From CAVVUC01 sp963751395 (GTDB lineage: Bacteria; Verrucomicrobiota; Verrucomicrobiia; Chthoniobacterales; Chthoniobacteraceae), in contig CAVVUC010000001.1 in NCBI GenBank assembly GCA_963751395.1, forward strand, positions 1,364,001 through 1,428,000: a stretch of DNA of 64,000 nt, written 5' to 3'. How positions within the stretch are numbered: the stretch's first letter is position 1; each line of letters begins with the position of its first letter. Below, piece after piece: positions 29,839-38,548 of this stretch. A model generated the notes under the pieces. That model worked only from the letters and a program-made list of their open reading frames with translations. It had not been told where the DNA came from and made no database searches. A program made the translations under genes and the position numbers.

Positions 29839-32013
29839 TCATTCCGGGCGGAGCGTGATGGCGCGCAGGTTGATGGCTTTCCATGCCTGCGGGTCGGCGG
29901 GTCGGACGCGCAGTGTCTGCAGGCCGGGCGACTTGACCTCGAGCGTGCCGAACTCCAGCGGGGCGTAGTCGTTGTGCGATGCGGTCTTGGGCACCTCCGC
30001 GCGGAGCGGCGCGCCATCCGACTCCAGCACGAGCGCGCTGCCGGTTTCCGGCGCGGCGGTCTGCGCGGAAACCTTGTATTTGCCAGCTTTGGCGAATTTC
30101 ACCGTCCACTCGACATAGTCGCTGCCGTTGTTCCAATAGCCGAGGTTGGCCTGGCCGTTGCGCGCTTCGCTTTGGATCTTGCCGTGCGTCCCGGCAGTCG
30201 CGGGAGTCAGGTTCAGGGAACCATCGGCGGCGGGTTTGACGGCAGGCGTCATGCCCGACACCGCCTTGAGGTTGACTCCTGTGATCTTCAGCCCATAGGC
30301 GAACTTGCCCGGTTTTTGCGCCGGGAGTTTGACTTCCAGTCCTTCGTCGGTTTGCCGCCAGGCGAGTTTCGCACTGCTGCCTAGCAGTTTGGCGTCCGTG
30401 ATTTTGCCGGAGCCCTCCGCCAGCGAGCGAACGAGCACTTTGCCATCGGTTGGCCTGGCCATGAGCCAGGCGTAAAGGTCGTCGCCTTTTTTGGTGAAAC
30501 GAATGTCGGCCGCGGTGTATGGCGTGTTCACCTGGTGCTGGCTGAGCGGTCCATTCGGCATCACCACCGAGCCCTCGCCCCACTTGTCCCAGGCGTGACT
30601 GCCGTAGATGCCCTCGCCATTGACGCGCATCCACTCGCCCATGTCCTTGAGCATGGCGACGCATTCGGGTTCCATGCCACCCTCCGGGTCCACCGGCACG
30701 GCGCAGGCGTAGTTGCCGCCACGGGACGCGTATTCCAGCAGGCTGCGGACGAGGTTGACCGCGTTGTAGGTGTAACCGGGGCCATAATACCAATCGCCGA
30801 TCGGGTTTTCGCCGATCCACGGCTGGCCTGTCATGATTTTGTTAGGGATGTTGACCTCGTAGGTCATGCCGACGGCTGGATTCCCTGCCTGGAACTTGAT
30901 GAGCGCGAGGGTGTCCACCTTGCCATGTTTGGCGAGCGAGCGGTTGTAGAAATGGGCCACCACGCGGCGGGCGGCGTCGCACTTGAAACCGGAGCCACTG
31001 AGCGTCCCGCTGAAGGGTTCCGGGCTGTTGCCATCGGTGTAAAACATGTCCGGCTCATACTTGTCGATGGCGTCCATGATGCGCAGCGCCCAGCGTTCGG
31101 CATACCACTTGGCATAGTCCTGATGGTCCTGGAAAATCCCCTTTCGTCCGAACGCGATTTCGGTGACCGGCTTGCCGGCGCCATCGGTGTATTCGCCGAG
31201 GTTGATGTTGTAGAGCAGGCGCGGGTCGAGGCCCTGCCACCATTTTCCCTTGCCGTCGGCGAGGGTGAGGTTGCCGTCGTAGGGGATGCCGGCCTTCGGG
31301 CCGTTGCGGTCGGCGCGGTAAGCATCGGCCCACCACCACCAGCTATATTCGTGGTGAAAGGTGATGCAGAAACGCATGCCGCGGTTTTTCGCCTCCCTGG
31401 CCCATCCGCCGATCATGTCCTTTTTGGGACCGACGTTGACCGAGTTCCAGGGGTTGTAGGTCGAGTTCCAGAGGTCGTAGTTGTCGTGGTGGACGCCGAC
31501 GACCATCATGAAGCGCATGCCGGCATCGTGGAATGCCCCGGTGAGTTTGGCAGCGTCCCACTTCGGAGCCTTCCAGGCATTGAGGACATCCTTGTATCCG
31601 AACTCGGACGGGTGGCCGAAGTTTTTGCGGTGGTTGTTGGCGGCACCCTCGCCTTCGCGGTAGAGCTTGCGGGCATACCAGTCGCCGCTGCGGCCGGACG
31701 CCTGCGGCCCCCAGTGGACGAACACCCCGAACTTGGCATCGTTGAACCACTGCGGCGTGCCCGGGTAGTTTTGTTTGATCGATTCCCAGGTCGGTTCGAA
31801 GGGTCCGGGCGCGATCTTGAAGTCCATTTTCACCTCGGGAAACGACGCGGGGTCGGCGGGATTTTTGCTGTTGGGAGCGGCGGCCGGCGGCACGGCCGGG
31901 GCCTTGTCGAGAGCCCATCCAGGCGACGGGGCGAAGTTGGGCGCGGCTTGGACGAAGGAAACGCCGAGGCCTAAGAGGCACGACGCGAACAATGGATAGG
32001 GATTCATGGCCAT
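29839..32013 (-). CDS. Secreted GH29 alpha-L-fucosidase with C-terminal carbohydrate-binding domain, 724 aa
   Basis: The signal peptide is MNPYPLFASCLLGLGVSFVQ (from the second Met; ATG 32013 and ATG 32007 are both possible). The GH29 barrel begins with PQWFNDAKFGVFVHWGPQAS and has HHDNYDLWNSTYNPWNSVNV and, at about residue 327, the nucleophile Asp in DMFYTDGNSPEPF. A C-terminal sandwich of the fucosidase type (VRSLAEGSGKITDAKLLGSS) is followed by a CBM-like module (about 600-724; VEWTVKFAKAGKYKVSAQTA) ending QAWKAINLRAITLRPE. The family cleaves terminal alpha-L-fucose with retention. Two paralogues of the same subgroup stand at 32073 and 51477; the latter has lost this last module. It is preceded by a 59-bp gap and followed by a 47-bp gap, co-directional. 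Confidence 0.88.
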   Translation of the reverse strand: MAMNPYPLFASCLLGLGVSFVQAAPNFAPSPGWALDKAPAVPPAAAPNSKNPADPASFPEVKMDFKIAPGPFEPTWESIKQNYPGTPQWFNDAKFGVFVHWGPQASGRSGDWYARKLYREGEGAANNHRKNFGHPSEFGYKDVLNAWKAPKWDAAKLTGAFHDAGMRFMMVVGVHHDNYDLWNSTYNPWNSVNVGPKKDMIGGWAREAKNRGMRFCITFHHEYSWWWWADAYRADRNGPKAGIPYDGNLTLADGKGKWWQGLDPRLLYNINLGEYTDGAGKPVTEIAFGRKGIFQDHQDYAKWYAERWALRIMDAIDKYEPDMFYTDGNSPEPFSGTLSGSGFKCDAARRVVAHFYNRSLAKHGKVDTLALIKFQAGNPAVGMTYEVNIPNKIMTGQPWIGENPIGDWYYGPGYTYNAVNLVRSLLEYASRGGNYACAVPVDPEGGMEPECVAMLKDMGEWMRVNGEGIYGSHAWDKWGEGSVVMPNGPLSQHQVNTPYTAADIRFTKKGDDLYAWLMARPTDGKVLVRSLAEGSGKITDAKLLGSSAKLAWRQTDEGLEVKLPAQKPGKFAYGLKITGVNLKAVSGMTPAVKPAADGSLNLTPATAGTHGKIQSEARNGQANLGYWNNGSDYVEWTVKFAKAGKYKVSAQTAAPETGSALVLESDGAPLRAEVPKTASHNDYAPLEFGTLEVKSPGLQTLRVRPADPQAWKAINLRAITLRPE

Positions 32014-32072
32014 GATAATTGGGAACTTCTTGAGTTGCGTTGGACGATGCTGATTCGGGGAGGGGAAATGGG

Positions 32073-34124
32073 TTATTCCATCCGGAACACAATAGCGAAG
32101 GGAAACTCCGCGTTGGCCGGGTATTGGATATGCAGGGCCTCGTTGTCGTATTTCCAGTCGAGTTTGGCGGGTGATCCGAGGAGGGTGACGGAGGATGGCG
32201 GTGCGCTGAGCAAGCCAGCGGACTTGCCGAGCGTGCGGATGCGGAGGATTTCACCGGCCTTGGGCACGGACATCACGAAGGCATAGACGGCACCGTCCTT
32301 GCCCTGGGTGAATCGGACGTCGGTTGTGGCCATGGCGAACTCCGCGTGTTCGCGGACGATCGGGCCGGACGGAAAAGCGCGCGGGATGGAGCTGCCGGAA
32401 CCGGGGCCGAAGCGTGCGTCGAGGATCTCCAGCGCGCCATTGCCGCCGAGCGTGAGGCGCTCGCCTTCGGCACGGGCAATCGAGCCGGATTTTCCACCGA
32501 GCTGGTATTTCACTGTCAGCACCTTGGGCACGCCCGGCGCGGGATCGCCGACGCCGAGTGCCTGCACGCTGACGGTCAAGTCCAGCTTCCCGCCGCTGGC
32601 GAGCTTGCGGGCTTGTTCGGTCACGTTGGCCGACTGAGGGGACCCGGCGGCTGCCGCGTCCTCACCGATGATTTTCCAGGCGCTGCTGCCATAGATCGCC
32701 TTGCCGTTGCGGCGGGTGAACTCGCCGAAGTCCTGCCACATCTTCACACCGCCGGGTTCGAGGTCGCCTTCGGGCGTGAGGCCGATGTTGAGGTTGAAAT
32801 TTCCGTCGCGCGAGATCGCCTCGATCATCTGGAAGATCATGCTCTTGGAATCATAGATGGTGTTGTCCTCGAAGAACCACTCGCCCACCGTGTTTTCCCA
32901 AACCCACGGATCGCGCTTGATCGGGCCGGTGTAGCCGTTCTCATGCGGCGCGGCGATGCCGGTGATGCGCGGGCCGCCCTTGATGACGGCCATGCAATCG
33001 ACCGTGCCGCCGTTTTTCGCGGCGCGCTTGTTATACATGTGGGCCACGGCTTTCACGGTGGCGTCGCTGATCACGCCCTTGGCGGTGCCGTGTCCGGTGA
33101 AGGGCTCGGTGCCGTCGGTGTAGAGCATGTCCGGATCGTAGTCGTCCACGAACTGCTTCACGCGGTGAAACCACTTGAGCGTGTATTGCTCGGCGAAATT
33201 GCGGGTTTCCGGATGGACAAAAATGTCGCGCACCGGCGTGAAGAAACCGTCGCGGATGTTCTTGCCGGGGAGTTCCTCGGCTTTGAGGTCGATGCCGTAG
33301 AGGTCTTTGGGATCGAGGCCGTCCCACCACTTGCCCTTGCCGTTTTCCTTGGTGCGGGTGGCGGCGTCGTAGGGCACGCCAGCCTTCGGACCGGATTTGT
33401 CCGCGCCGAACGCGGTTTGGAACCACCACAACGAGTAGTCGGCGTGGAAGGCCATGCCGGTGCGGAACTTGTGCTTGCGTGCCTCGGCGAACAGCTCGCC
33501 GACGATGTCGCGTTTCGGGCCGACGTTGACCGAGTTCCACGGCTGGAACTTCGAGTTCCAGAGGTCGAAATTATCGTGGTGCGCGCCCTGGACGAGGATG
33601 TAGCGGGCACCGGATTCCGCGTAGAGATCCATCAGTTTTTTCGCGTCGAACTTCGGGGCCTTCCACGCGTTGAGCACATCCATGTAGCCGAACTCGGATG
33701 GGTGACCGAAGTTTTTCACATGCTGGTCATACATCCAGCGGTTGTTCGCGCGGCCCTTGCGGCCTTCCGGTGGTTGTTGATAAAGGAAGCGCGCATACCA
33801 ATCGCCATTGCGGCCCATCGACTGCGGTCCCCAGTGGAACCAGACGCCGATCTTCGCCTCGCGCCACCAGTCGGGTTCGCGCTTGAGCTTGTCCGCGCTG
33901 AAGGATTTCCAGTCGGCGGAAAACGGCCCCGGCGCGATGGCATCCGGGATCAGACAGGGAACCTTGGCGGCGTCCGGCGTGAGCGGTTGCTCGACCTTTT
34001 TGTTGCCGCCGTAGGCATCGGCGGGTGCGCGGTCGCCGGTGGTCTCGGCTTCCTTGGTGAGGTCCGGCTCGGCGTGGAGGGAGGCGGCGAGCAACAGGAA
34101 TGTGATGACGGTGATGGATCGCAT
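32073..34124 (-). CDS. Secreted GH29 alpha-L-fucosidase, 683 aa
   Basis: The signal peptide is MRSITVITFLLLAASLHAEP. The catalytic barrel shows WWREAKIGVWFHWGPQSMGR, FGHPSEFGYMDVLNAWKAPK and HHDNFDLWNSKFQPWNSVNV. The nucleophile Asp at about residue 336 is in DMLYTDGTEPF. The C-terminal region departs from its neighbour: after GKAIYGSSAWKIIG it carries a binding-domain-like insert (VSVQALGVGDPAPGVPKVLT), also found at the end of the GH29 gene 34146-36173, before the usual fucosidase sandwich (YAFVMSVPKAGEILRIRTLG). Expected reaction: release of alpha-L-fucose in the periplasm or outside the cell. It lies 21 bp downstream of the GH29 gene 34146-36173. Confidence 0.87.
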   Translation of the reverse strand: MRSITVITFLLLAASLHAEPDLTKEAETTGDRAPADAYGGNKKVEQPLTPDAAKVPCLIPDAIAPGPFSADWKSFSADKLKREPDWWREAKIGVWFHWGPQSMGRNGDWYARFLYQQPPEGRKGRANNRWMYDQHVKNFGHPSEFGYMDVLNAWKAPKFDAKKLMDLYAESGARYILVQGAHHDNFDLWNSKFQPWNSVNVGPKRDIVGELFAEARKHKFRTGMAFHADYSLWWFQTAFGADKSGPKAGVPYDAATRTKENGKGKWWDGLDPKDLYGIDLKAEELPGKNIRDGFFTPVRDIFVHPETRNFAEQYTLKWFHRVKQFVDDYDPDMLYTDGTEPFTGHGTAKGVISDATVKAVAHMYNKRAAKNGGTVDCMAVIKGGPRITGIAAPHENGYTGPIKRDPWVWENTVGEWFFEDNTIYDSKSMIFQMIEAISRDGNFNLNIGLTPEGDLEPGGVKMWQDFGEFTRRNGKAIYGSSAWKIIGEDAAAAGSPQSANVTEQARKLASGGKLDLTVSVQALGVGDPAPGVPKVLTVKYQLGGKSGSIARAEGERLTLGGNGALEILDARFGPGSGSSIPRAFPSGPIVREHAEFAMATTDVRFTQGKDGAVYAFVMSVPKAGEILRIRTLGKSAGLLSAPPSSVTLLGSPAKLDWKYDNEALHIQYPANAEFPFAIVFRME

Positions 34125-34145
34125 GATGACGTTATGGAATGTTCA

Positions 34146-36173
34146 CTAGAATTTTCCGAACACGCGAAGTTCATTCAGCTTGAGAGGCGGACCGGATTGT
34201 GTGCGTTCGATACGAAGGAAGCGCGCGGTGGTTCCGGCCGGGACTTTGATGATCCATGGCCTGGCCGCACCGATGCTGACAGGTTGTCCTTCCGGAATCA
34301 CTTTGACCTCGTCCTTGCCATTGATGGAAAATTCGACACGGAGTTCCTTCGGCACGTTAGGCGCGGGGTCGCCGCCGCTCAGGGAGTTGCCCGCTTGCAG
34401 ATTGAGGCTGCCGGAAACGACGGCCTGGCGGAGTTTGTCGGTGACATCGGCCACTTGGGCTTCACTGCCGTAGGTGGCTTTTTTGATTTCCAAGGTGTCG
34501 GCTGGAGCGGACGTGAAGGTGGCGATTGGTTTCGCGTGGGTGAAATCCATCGTGTCGGAAATCTTCACCACATCGCCAGTGGCGAGCGAGCCGCTGGTTT
34601 CGATGCGGCGGATCGCACATGGCAGGGCAAGATCCATCCAGAGCCAGGGTTGTGCGTCATCCGGGTGGCTTGACCAACCCGTGCTGTCGGAGCCATCGGC
34701 GGCTTTCGATGGATGGGTGGCGTTGTTGGCGTGCGAGGAGGCGCGGCAGGCTTTCCAGAGGGCGACGTTTTGAACCGGCGAGTCGTCCGCGACGGCGAGG
34801 GCGATCACGGTGTCGAGCCGATCCCAGGAACTTCCGGTCGGGAGCGCGAGGCTGAGGCCGCTGGCATCCTGCTTGAGGGCGACGGGCTTCTTATCCGCTA
34901 ACAGAACGGCCTTGCTGAATTTTTTGCCATCGGCGGGCGGCGGGAGTTTGAGGGTTGCCGAGCCGTTGGCCGGGGGCTTGAGGATGTGGAGATACTCGAT
35001 GCGGTCGTCGATCGAGCGGGTGGCGACGCCCCAGGCGAGGTCGGCGATGCGGGTGGCCGGCGCGGTGCGCCAGGAAGTGCTCGGGTAGGTGTTTTTGATC
35101 GAGCGTTCGACCGGTCGGATCAGTTTGCCGGTTCTTTGCATGCGGTCGAGCACGCCGGTTTCCCAGCCGCCGCCCGGATAGGGGCCGGCGGCCCAGAGCG
35201 TGCCGCCGCCGTCGGTGTTGGAGCCGGCCTGGAGCACGGTGTAGCGGAACATGGATTCCGGCGTGTAGGGGATCCATTTGTTGAAACCGACTTTTTCACT
35301 GCTCTGGGCGGGTTTGGTTTTTCCTTCTGGAAACGCCGCCCAGAAGATGCTGCCGGTGACCACTGAGATCGGGATCTTGTAGGATGTCCACTGGTCGCCG
35401 TCCGGGGTGTTGTGCGAGTGGTTGTAGAAGACCTCCATGTTGCCGAGATCGCAGCTGTAGAGGTTGCCGTAGTCGTTCTGCATCATCAGCAGGTGCGGGT
35501 GCTTCGCGGTGATGGTCTTGCGCAGCCGAGGGTAGTCCACCACACGGTGGCTGTCCGCCGCGCCGCTGCCCTCGTCGAGGTAAAGGCCGAGGAGGTCGTT
35601 GCCGTAGCGGTCCACCAGCTCGGCGTAGGCCTCGTTGATGAAGTCGTTCCACTTCGCGCGGTTCCATTTGTTGAAATCCGGATTGGAGCCCTGGCCGCGA
35701 TGCCAGCCGGTCCTGGCCATGTCGGCATCGGTGAAGTCATGACCGTCGCGCGGGTGGGTGTAGAGCAGCACCTGGACGCCCTTGGCCTTGCAGGCCTTGA
35801 TCATGTCGCCGATCAAGTCGCGCTTGGACGAATGACCGGGCAGCCACTTGTCCATGACCTTGCTCGGATAGAGCACGTTCATGTTGGCGTGCCAGGCGGT
35901 GAAAAGCACGTATTCGACGCCCATCGCCTGGATGTCGCGGGCAAAGCCTTCGGCGTCGAAACGGTCCGCGACGTCATCGAGTCCGGCGGGCTTTGAGCCG
36001 TCCTTGTTGACAGTGACTGAGTAGGCGTCACCGCCCCAGACGTAGTGGACGAAGAAGCCGTATTTCATCGCGCGGAAATTGGCTTCGGCAGCGGGTGAGG
36101 GCGGGGCGGCTTGCAGCGGCGAGAGGATGCCGGCGGACAGTGACAGGCTAAGGAACAGGTATGGTAGTTTCAT
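34146..36173 (-). CDS. Secreted GH29-like enzyme with F5/8C domain, 675 aa
   Basis: The signal peptide is MKLPYLFLSLSLSAGILSPL. The barrel differs from the 'HHDNFDLW' fucosidases and matches the one in 26246-29791: MKYGFFVHYVWGGDAYSVTV, YVLFTAWHANMNVLYPSKVM, and the probable nucleophile Asp at about residue 199 in GLYLDEGSG. A sandwich domain (EYLHILKPPANGSATLKLPP) follows, then a discoidin module (about 460-560; ADGSDSTGWSSHPDDAQPWL) and a final beta domain (LQAGNSLSGGDPAPNVPKEL). Substrate specificity of this GH29 branch is uncertain; alpha-L-fucose or alpha-L-galactose are both plausible. The frame is open up to 36746, but the upstream part is antisense of the DUF5703 gene, so 36173 is chosen. 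Confidence 0.78.
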   Translation of the reverse strand: MKLPYLFLSLSLSAGILSPLQAAPPSPAAEANFRAMKYGFFVHYVWGGDAYSVTVNKDGSKPAGLDDVADRFDAEGFARDIQAMGVEYVLFTAWHANMNVLYPSKVMDKWLPGHSSKRDLIGDMIKACKAKGVQVLLYTHPRDGHDFTDADMARTGWHRGQGSNPDFNKWNRAKWNDFINEAYAELVDRYGNDLLGLYLDEGSGAADSHRVVDYPRLRKTITAKHPHLLMMQNDYGNLYSCDLGNMEVFYNHSHNTPDGDQWTSYKIPISVVTGSIFWAAFPEGKTKPAQSSEKVGFNKWIPYTPESMFRYTVLQAGSNTDGGGTLWAAGPYPGGGWETGVLDRMQRTGKLIRPVERSIKNTYPSTSWRTAPATRIADLAWGVATRSIDDRIEYLHILKPPANGSATLKLPPPADGKKFSKAVLLADKKPVALKQDASGLSLALPTGSSWDRLDTVIALAVADDSPVQNVALWKACRASSHANNATHPSKAADGSDSTGWSSHPDDAQPWLWMDLALPCAIRRIETSGSLATGDVVKISDTMDFTHAKPIATFTSAPADTLEIKKATYGSEAQVADVTDKLRQAVVSGSLNLQAGNSLSGGDPAPNVPKELRVEFSINGKDEVKVIPEGQPVSIGAARPWIIKVPAGTTARFLRIERTQSGPPLKLNELRVFGKF

Positions 36174-36205
36174 TGCGGCTGGCAGAAGATTGTGGTGGGT
36201 TGGAG

Positions 36206-38512
36206 TTACGGTTTCCATTCCGGGTGCTTGCCAAGCCAGTTGACGATGTCCTTTTCGCGGGACGCTGGCGTCACCTTGAGCGAGACCAGCTTGCCGCCTT
36301 TCAACACGCCTTCGACGATGGTTTTGCCGGGCGCGTGGAGTTTGAAATCGACATCCCATTCGGCGGGCCAGGCTGGGAAGAGGTGGAGTTTGCCGTTCAC
36401 GCCGGGTTCGGGGGCTAACAACATTTCCTGGATGCCGGTGGAGCCGGAGCCGCCCCAGTTGTGGTCGGGCAGCCAGTCGTGGCCGGGGCCGAAGAAGGCG
36501 GGGAAGCGGGCTTGCGGGGCGGTGGTGTTGGCCATCTTGTAGATCGCGCGCTCCCTGGCTTTTTCCGGCGAGGCGAGCGCGGCCATGTTGGCGACGTTGG
36601 CCATCCACGAGTAATCCTGTTTGCAGAGGCGGGCGCGGTCTTCGGGGATGGTGTCCCAGGTGTTGCGGCCGAGCTGCAGGGTTTCCGGTTGGGTCACGCC
36701 GACGAGGCGGTACGGCCAGTAGGCATACATCTCGATTGGCTCCCATTTGTTGTAGTCGCCATTCCAGGTCTTGGCGGGTTGCAGCGACATCACGCCGTTG
36801 CGGCGCGCGACCGGCAGTGGCGGAATGGTTTTCTGGATGGATGCGAGCCGGGTGCGGAGTGCGGGCGGGAGATCCTTGAGCTTCAACAGGCTGTCGGTGA
36901 CGCGGGTGAAGCCAGCCACGGCGTCGATGGTATTGGTGGCGTCACCGGCGAATTCCAGGCCATTGCCGGGATACATCACGAGCTTGCCGTCATCGCCGAG
37001 TTCCTTGCCGGTGCGCTTTTTGAGTTCGGAACGATAGAAGCTGTCGTAAAAGAGCACAGTGCCGGCGATCCAGCCGAGGTCCTTGTCGAGCGGGATGCCC
37101 ATGACATCGTGGGCCTGGAGGTTCATCCACGCGTTTTCGACGCCCATCGAGAAGTGATAGAGCAGGTGCTGCGCGCCGCAGAGCCCGTCGGGACGCGGGG
37201 CAACCGGGCAAAGGCCCCAGATGTTGAGCGGCTCGGTGTAGGCGACACCTTCCGCACCCTGATTTTTTGCGCGGTCTGCGGCGATCTTCGCGCGATCCCG
37301 GTAGAAACGGGTGGTCGGGGAAAGCAGGTCCGCATCGCCATTGGCGAGCGTCGGCCAGCCGAGCCAGCGTTGGTTCTGGGCCATGAAATAACAGCCCATC
37401 CAGCGGCGGAAGTCCGGCGTGACCGGTTCGCCCTCGAAGGTAGGCAGTTCGTCGTTGTTGTTACCCTTGATGCGGCCATTGTTGTCGGTGGTGAAGATGC
37501 CGCCGTTGAAAAGCAGCGGCAGTTCGCCATCGCGGTTGCAGGCAAGCATGTAGCGGAAAAGCCGGTAGTTCCGGCCGATCAGAAATCCGGAATCCTGCTC
37601 TCCGGCCGCCGGATTGATGACGACATGGCTGCGTGACCAGAATTCGTCCCAACGTTTCAGTTCATCGGCTTTCGCGGCTTGGCGGGTCTTCGCATCCAGC
37701 ATGGCCTTGGCTTCGGCGGGCCACTTCTGCGGGTCCGCGTCCACCGCGCCTTCGAGGCGCATGGTGATGAGTTGTTTCGTGCGGGCCGGGGTGGTTCCGG
37801 TCCACGCCTTGCCATTCCAGAACTGCCAGCGCACCTCGGATTCCGCGGGCTGCGACATGCCTCCCTCCACGCACACCGCCGCTCCGGAAACCCGGCGGGC
37901 GGTGACATCCGGCATCGACTCCAGCGAGGTTCCCTGGCTCTTCGCCAGGCCGGCGAGATCAATCGGGTGGTCCGCATTGCGGTGGAACCAGAGGAAGCCA
38001 CTGGCCGATGGCGTGATCTGGTCGCCGGTGAACGTGGTTTTCGCGCCCATCATGTCGTTGCGGATGCCGTCCTTGGTTTTCTCGCGCCAGGTTCCGAACG
38101 CAACTTCGAGCGGGGCGGCGGTGCCGGTTTCGGATTCGTAAACGAGCGTCTCGCCCGCAAACCAGAGTGCCGCCTTGAACTCTCCCTGGCGGATCGTGAT
38201 CGTGCCGGTGGCGGGATCGAGTTCCTGGACAAATCCCGCGTCGCCGAGTTTCACATCCTTGGGCGTGAGGCGCACGCAGCCGAGCTTGAGCAGGCGGCCG
38301 TGTTCGTCGTACGCGCCGTTGTGCGCCAGATAGAGCCAGATGCTGCCGTCCTGCACCCAGACATTCGCTCCCGCGCCGAGGCGACCGGAGAGCGGCATGG
38401 AATCGACCGAATCGACGGATGGAGTGGTCCAGGTGATTTTGTGGGCGTCAAGCGGACCGGCGGCGTAAAGCGCGCCGGAGGCGAGGAGGCAAAGTGGGAT
38501 GATGGATTTCAT
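36206..38512 (-). CDS. Secreted DUF5703-type six-hairpin glycosidase, 768 aa
   Basis: The signal peptide is MKSIIPLCLLASGALYA. The N-terminal sandwich has WTTPSVDSVDSMPLSGRLGA and NGAYDEHGRLLKLGCVRLTP, and the barrel has LLFNGGIFTTDNNGRIKGNN, RRWMGCYFMAQNQRWLGWP, WLPDHNWGGSGSTGIQEMLL and the family ending LFPAWPAEWDVDFKLHAPGK. It is the most divergent of the three DUF5703 copies in the array: the usual LGNGD is LSGRLGAG and the DAWDE motif is GAYDE. It lies 32 bp before the GH29 start at 36173. The fold and operon place suggest an exo-glycosidase on the same substrate; no activity is known to me. Confidence 0.75.
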   Translation of the reverse strand: MKSIIPLCLLASGALYAAGPLDAHKITWTTPSVDSVDSMPLSGRLGAGANVWVQDGSIWLYLAHNGAYDEHGRLLKLGCVRLTPKDVKLGDAGFVQELDPATGTITIRQGEFKAALWFAGETLVYESETGTAAPLEVAFGTWREKTKDGIRNDMMGAKTTFTGDQITPSASGFLWFHRNADHPIDLAGLAKSQGTSLESMPDVTARRVSGAAVCVEGGMSQPAESEVRWQFWNGKAWTGTTPARTKQLITMRLEGAVDADPQKWPAEAKAMLDAKTRQAAKADELKRWDEFWSRSHVVINPAAGEQDSGFLIGRNYRLFRYMLACNRDGELPLLFNGGIFTTDNNGRIKGNNNDELPTFEGEPVTPDFRRWMGCYFMAQNQRWLGWPTLANGDADLLSPTTRFYRDRAKIAADRAKNQGAEGVAYTEPLNIWGLCPVAPRPDGLCGAQHLLYHFSMGVENAWMNLQAHDVMGIPLDKDLGWIAGTVLFYDSFYRSELKKRTGKELGDDGKLVMYPGNGLEFAGDATNTIDAVAGFTRVTDSLLKLKDLPPALRTRLASIQKTIPPLPVARRNGVMSLQPAKTWNGDYNKWEPIEMYAYWPYRLVGVTQPETLQLGRNTWDTIPEDRARLCKQDYSWMANVANMAALASPEKARERAIYKMANTTAPQARFPAFFGPGHDWLPDHNWGGSGSTGIQEMLLAPEPGVNGKLHLFPAWPAEWDVDFKLHAPGKTIVEGVLKGGKLVSLKVTPASREKDIVNWLGKHPEWKP

Positions 38513-38548
38513 AAGAGTGATTTTATGCGCGGTGATGAGGAAATTGGA

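Noticed and set aside
29792..30820. N-terminal extension of the GH29/beta-strand protein into the neighbouring gene
   Set aside because: The extension reads a shifted frame of the GH29 gene 29839-32013 and is Arg/Gln-rich; the signal peptide begins at 29791.
26135..34673. Very long plus-strand open frames (for example 26135-29770, 32346-34673, 57890-60022)
   Set aside because: They lie exactly opposite well-supported minus-strand glycoside hydrolases. High GC at third codon positions keeps the antisense frame free of stops. Their translations are rich in Arg, Gly, Val and His and show no family motif.
36174..36746. N-terminal extension of the GH29 gene 34146-36173
   Set aside because: The extra 191 codons overlap the DUF5703 gene in another frame; the signal peptide begins at 36173.
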